This document shows positions 60,099-61,029 of a DNA stretch of 61,029 nt, piece after piece. Below the pieces are notes generated by a model. The model did no database searches. It had not been told where the DNA came from and saw only the letters and a program-made list of their open reading frames with translations. Each line of letters starts with the position of its first letter. Position 1 is the first letter of the stretch. Both the position numbers and the translations under genes were made by a program. Location: the NCBI GenBank assembly GCA_029569475.1, contig JAKQSZ010000056.1, positions 1-61,029 on the forward strand, written 5' to 3'. This DNA is from Candidatus Eiseniibacteriota bacterium. GTDB lineage: Bacteria; Eisenbacteria; RBG-16-71-46; CAIMUX01.

Positions 60099-61029
60099 AT
60101 GCCAGAGCTTCGTCGCGATCCCGTCGTCGGGCGATGGGTCATCATCAGCACCGAACGGGGCAAGCGTCCCTCGGATTTCGGGCAGATCCAGCCGGCGCGC
60201 CGCACCGGCTTCTGTCCCTTCTGTCCCGGCAACGAGGGCAAGACCCCGCCGGAGGTCTTCGCCATCCGGGAGTCCGCCACCGCGGCCGACAGCCCGGGCT
60301 GGCAGGTCCGCGTCGTCTCCAACAAGTTCCCGGCCCTCCAGATCGAGGGAAACCTCAACCGTCGCGCCGAGGGAATCTACGACAAGATGAACGGCATCGG
60401 CGCCCATGAGGTGTTGATCGAGACGACGGACCACGAGGCCGAGTTCTCCGAGCTGCCGGTGGAGCACGTGGCCCTGGTGGTCCGCGCGCTCCGGGAGAGA
60501 AGCCTCGACCTGGCCAAGGATCGCCGCTTCCGTTACATCCAGATCTTCAAGAACCATGGCGAAGCGGCCGGCGCCTCGCTGGAACACAGCCACATCCAGC
60601 TCATCGCGACCCCGATCGTGCCCCGGCGGGTGGTCGAGGAACTCAACGGCTGCCTGACCCACTTCGAGCACAAGGAACGCTGCATCCTGTGCGACATCGT
60701 CGACCAGGAGCTGGATCTGCAGAAGCGGGTCGTCTGCGCCAACGAGTCCTTCATCGCGATCGAGCCCTTCGCTCCCCGGTTCCCCTTCGAGACCTGGGTG
60801 CTGCCGAGGACGCACGAGTCCTCCTTCGAGACGATGGGTGACGAGCAGACCCGCGAGTTTGCCAAGGTGCTCAAGGAGAGCCTGCAGCGGATTAACGGGG
60901 CGCTGAACAAACCGCCATACAACTTCGTCATCCACACCGCCCCCTGCAACGACTGGAAGGACTCCCGCTACTATCACTGGCACGTCGAGATCATGCCGAA
61001 GCTGACCAAGGTGGCAGGGTTCGAGTGGG
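60099..61029 (+). CDS. galT: Galactose-1-phosphate uridylyltransferase (3' end cut by window)
   Basis: HIT-superfamily enzyme that exchanges UMP between UDP-glucose and galactose-1-phosphate. The frame runs off the window end after 310 codons of about 330-350 expected. Seen are MPELRRDPVVGRWVIIS at the start, the zinc pair Cys39/Cys42 in GFCPFCPGNE, and the catalytic HSHIQ (His163, His165, Gln167) in GASLEHSHIQLIATP. A second Cys pair occurs in ERCILCDI. The ATG has GGAAGG upstream. It may feed UDP-galactose or UDP-glucose to EPS synthesis; some homologues act on other sugar phosphates. Confidence 0.92.
   Translation, partial: MPELRRDPVVGRWVIISTERGKRPSDFGQIQPARRTGFCPFCPGNEGKTPPEVFAIRESATAADSPGWQVRVVSNKFPALQIEGNLNRRAEGIYDKMNGIGAHEVLIETTDHEAEFSELPVEHVALVVRALRERSLDLAKDRRFRYIQIFKNHGEAAGASLEHSHIQLIATPIVPRRVVEELNGCLTHFEHKERCILCDIVDQELDLQKRVVCANESFIAIEPFAPRFPFETWVLPRTHESSFETMGDEQTREFAKVLKESLQRINGALNKPPYNFVIHTAPCNDWKDSRYYHWHVEIMPKLTKVAGFEW

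Noticed and set aside
1..61029. tRNA, rRNA, CRISPR arrays, insertion sequences or prophage genes
   Set aside because: I scanned both strands by eye and saw no cloverleaf-like gene, no spacer array and no transposase or phage motif. A covariance search could still find a small RNA.

Overview
The window is 61 kb of GC-rich bacterial chromosome that is almost fully coding, with many 1-11 bp gene overlaps. It carries about 48 protein genes. I saw no rRNA, tRNA, CRISPR array, insertion sequence or prophage. The host looks like a diderm of the FCB superphylum outside classical Bacteroidota, for example an Eisenbacteria-like candidate phylum. The reasons are a giant SprA-type outer-membrane protein, a PorV/PorQ-type barrel, LptF/LptG permeases and a high-GC codon bias. 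The phylum is inferred, not proven.

Layout. 1-3.6 kb: fatty-acid synthesis genes fabG (cut by the window edge), acpP and fabF, then rnc. 3.7-6.1 kb, minus strand: a PorV-like barrel and a haem-motif lipoprotein. 6.1-11 kb: a TPR protein, then an ECF sigma factor, its zinc-finger anti-sigma factor and an HtrA-like protein that has lost its catalytic triad. 11-17.3 kb: aroB, aroQ, accB, a PilT-type ATPase, accC and a ComB-family phosphatase. 17.3-19.7 kb, minus strand: lptF and lptG. 19.9-27.8 kb: sprA followed after 15 bp by an M28 glutaminyl-cyclase-like enzyme, which points to type IX-like secretion. 27.9-38 kb: the translation/RNA operon rimP-nusA-infB-ylxP-rbfA-truB-ribF, then rpsO-pnp; pnp carries an in-frame amber codon. 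38-42 kb: an M16 peptidase, dut, a DUF3108 protein and a deoxyhypusine-synthase-like protein. 42-61 kb: an exopolysaccharide locus holding an export channel, chain-length protein, two ATPases, a nucleotidyltransferase, a phosphodiesterase, two polytopic membrane proteins, a phosphoglycosyl transferase, four glycosyltransferases, manC, a SPOR lipoprotein and galT (cut by the window edge).

How the genes work together. The first and third blocks supply fatty acids (ACP, KAS II, acetyl-CoA carboxylase) and aromatic precursors. LptF/LptG, SprA, the PorV-like barrel and the EPS channel build and populate the outer membrane. The ECF cassette may sense envelope stress. The rimP-ribF block is the conserved ribosome-maturation and initiation operon; an intrinsic terminator 30 bp ahead of rimP suggests attenuation by NusA. 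The EPS locus has Wza-, Wzz- and Wzy-like parts plus sugar-nucleotide enzymes, but no recognisable Wzx flippase in this window.

Promoter-like sequences recur in two forms, TTGAC[CG]-N17-TAnnnT and TTGCTC-N16/17-TAGA[CG]T. TTG start codons inside TTGA overlaps recur too. Several tandem repeats (9, 18, 20, 24 and 40 bp) lie in gaps, linkers or gene ends.
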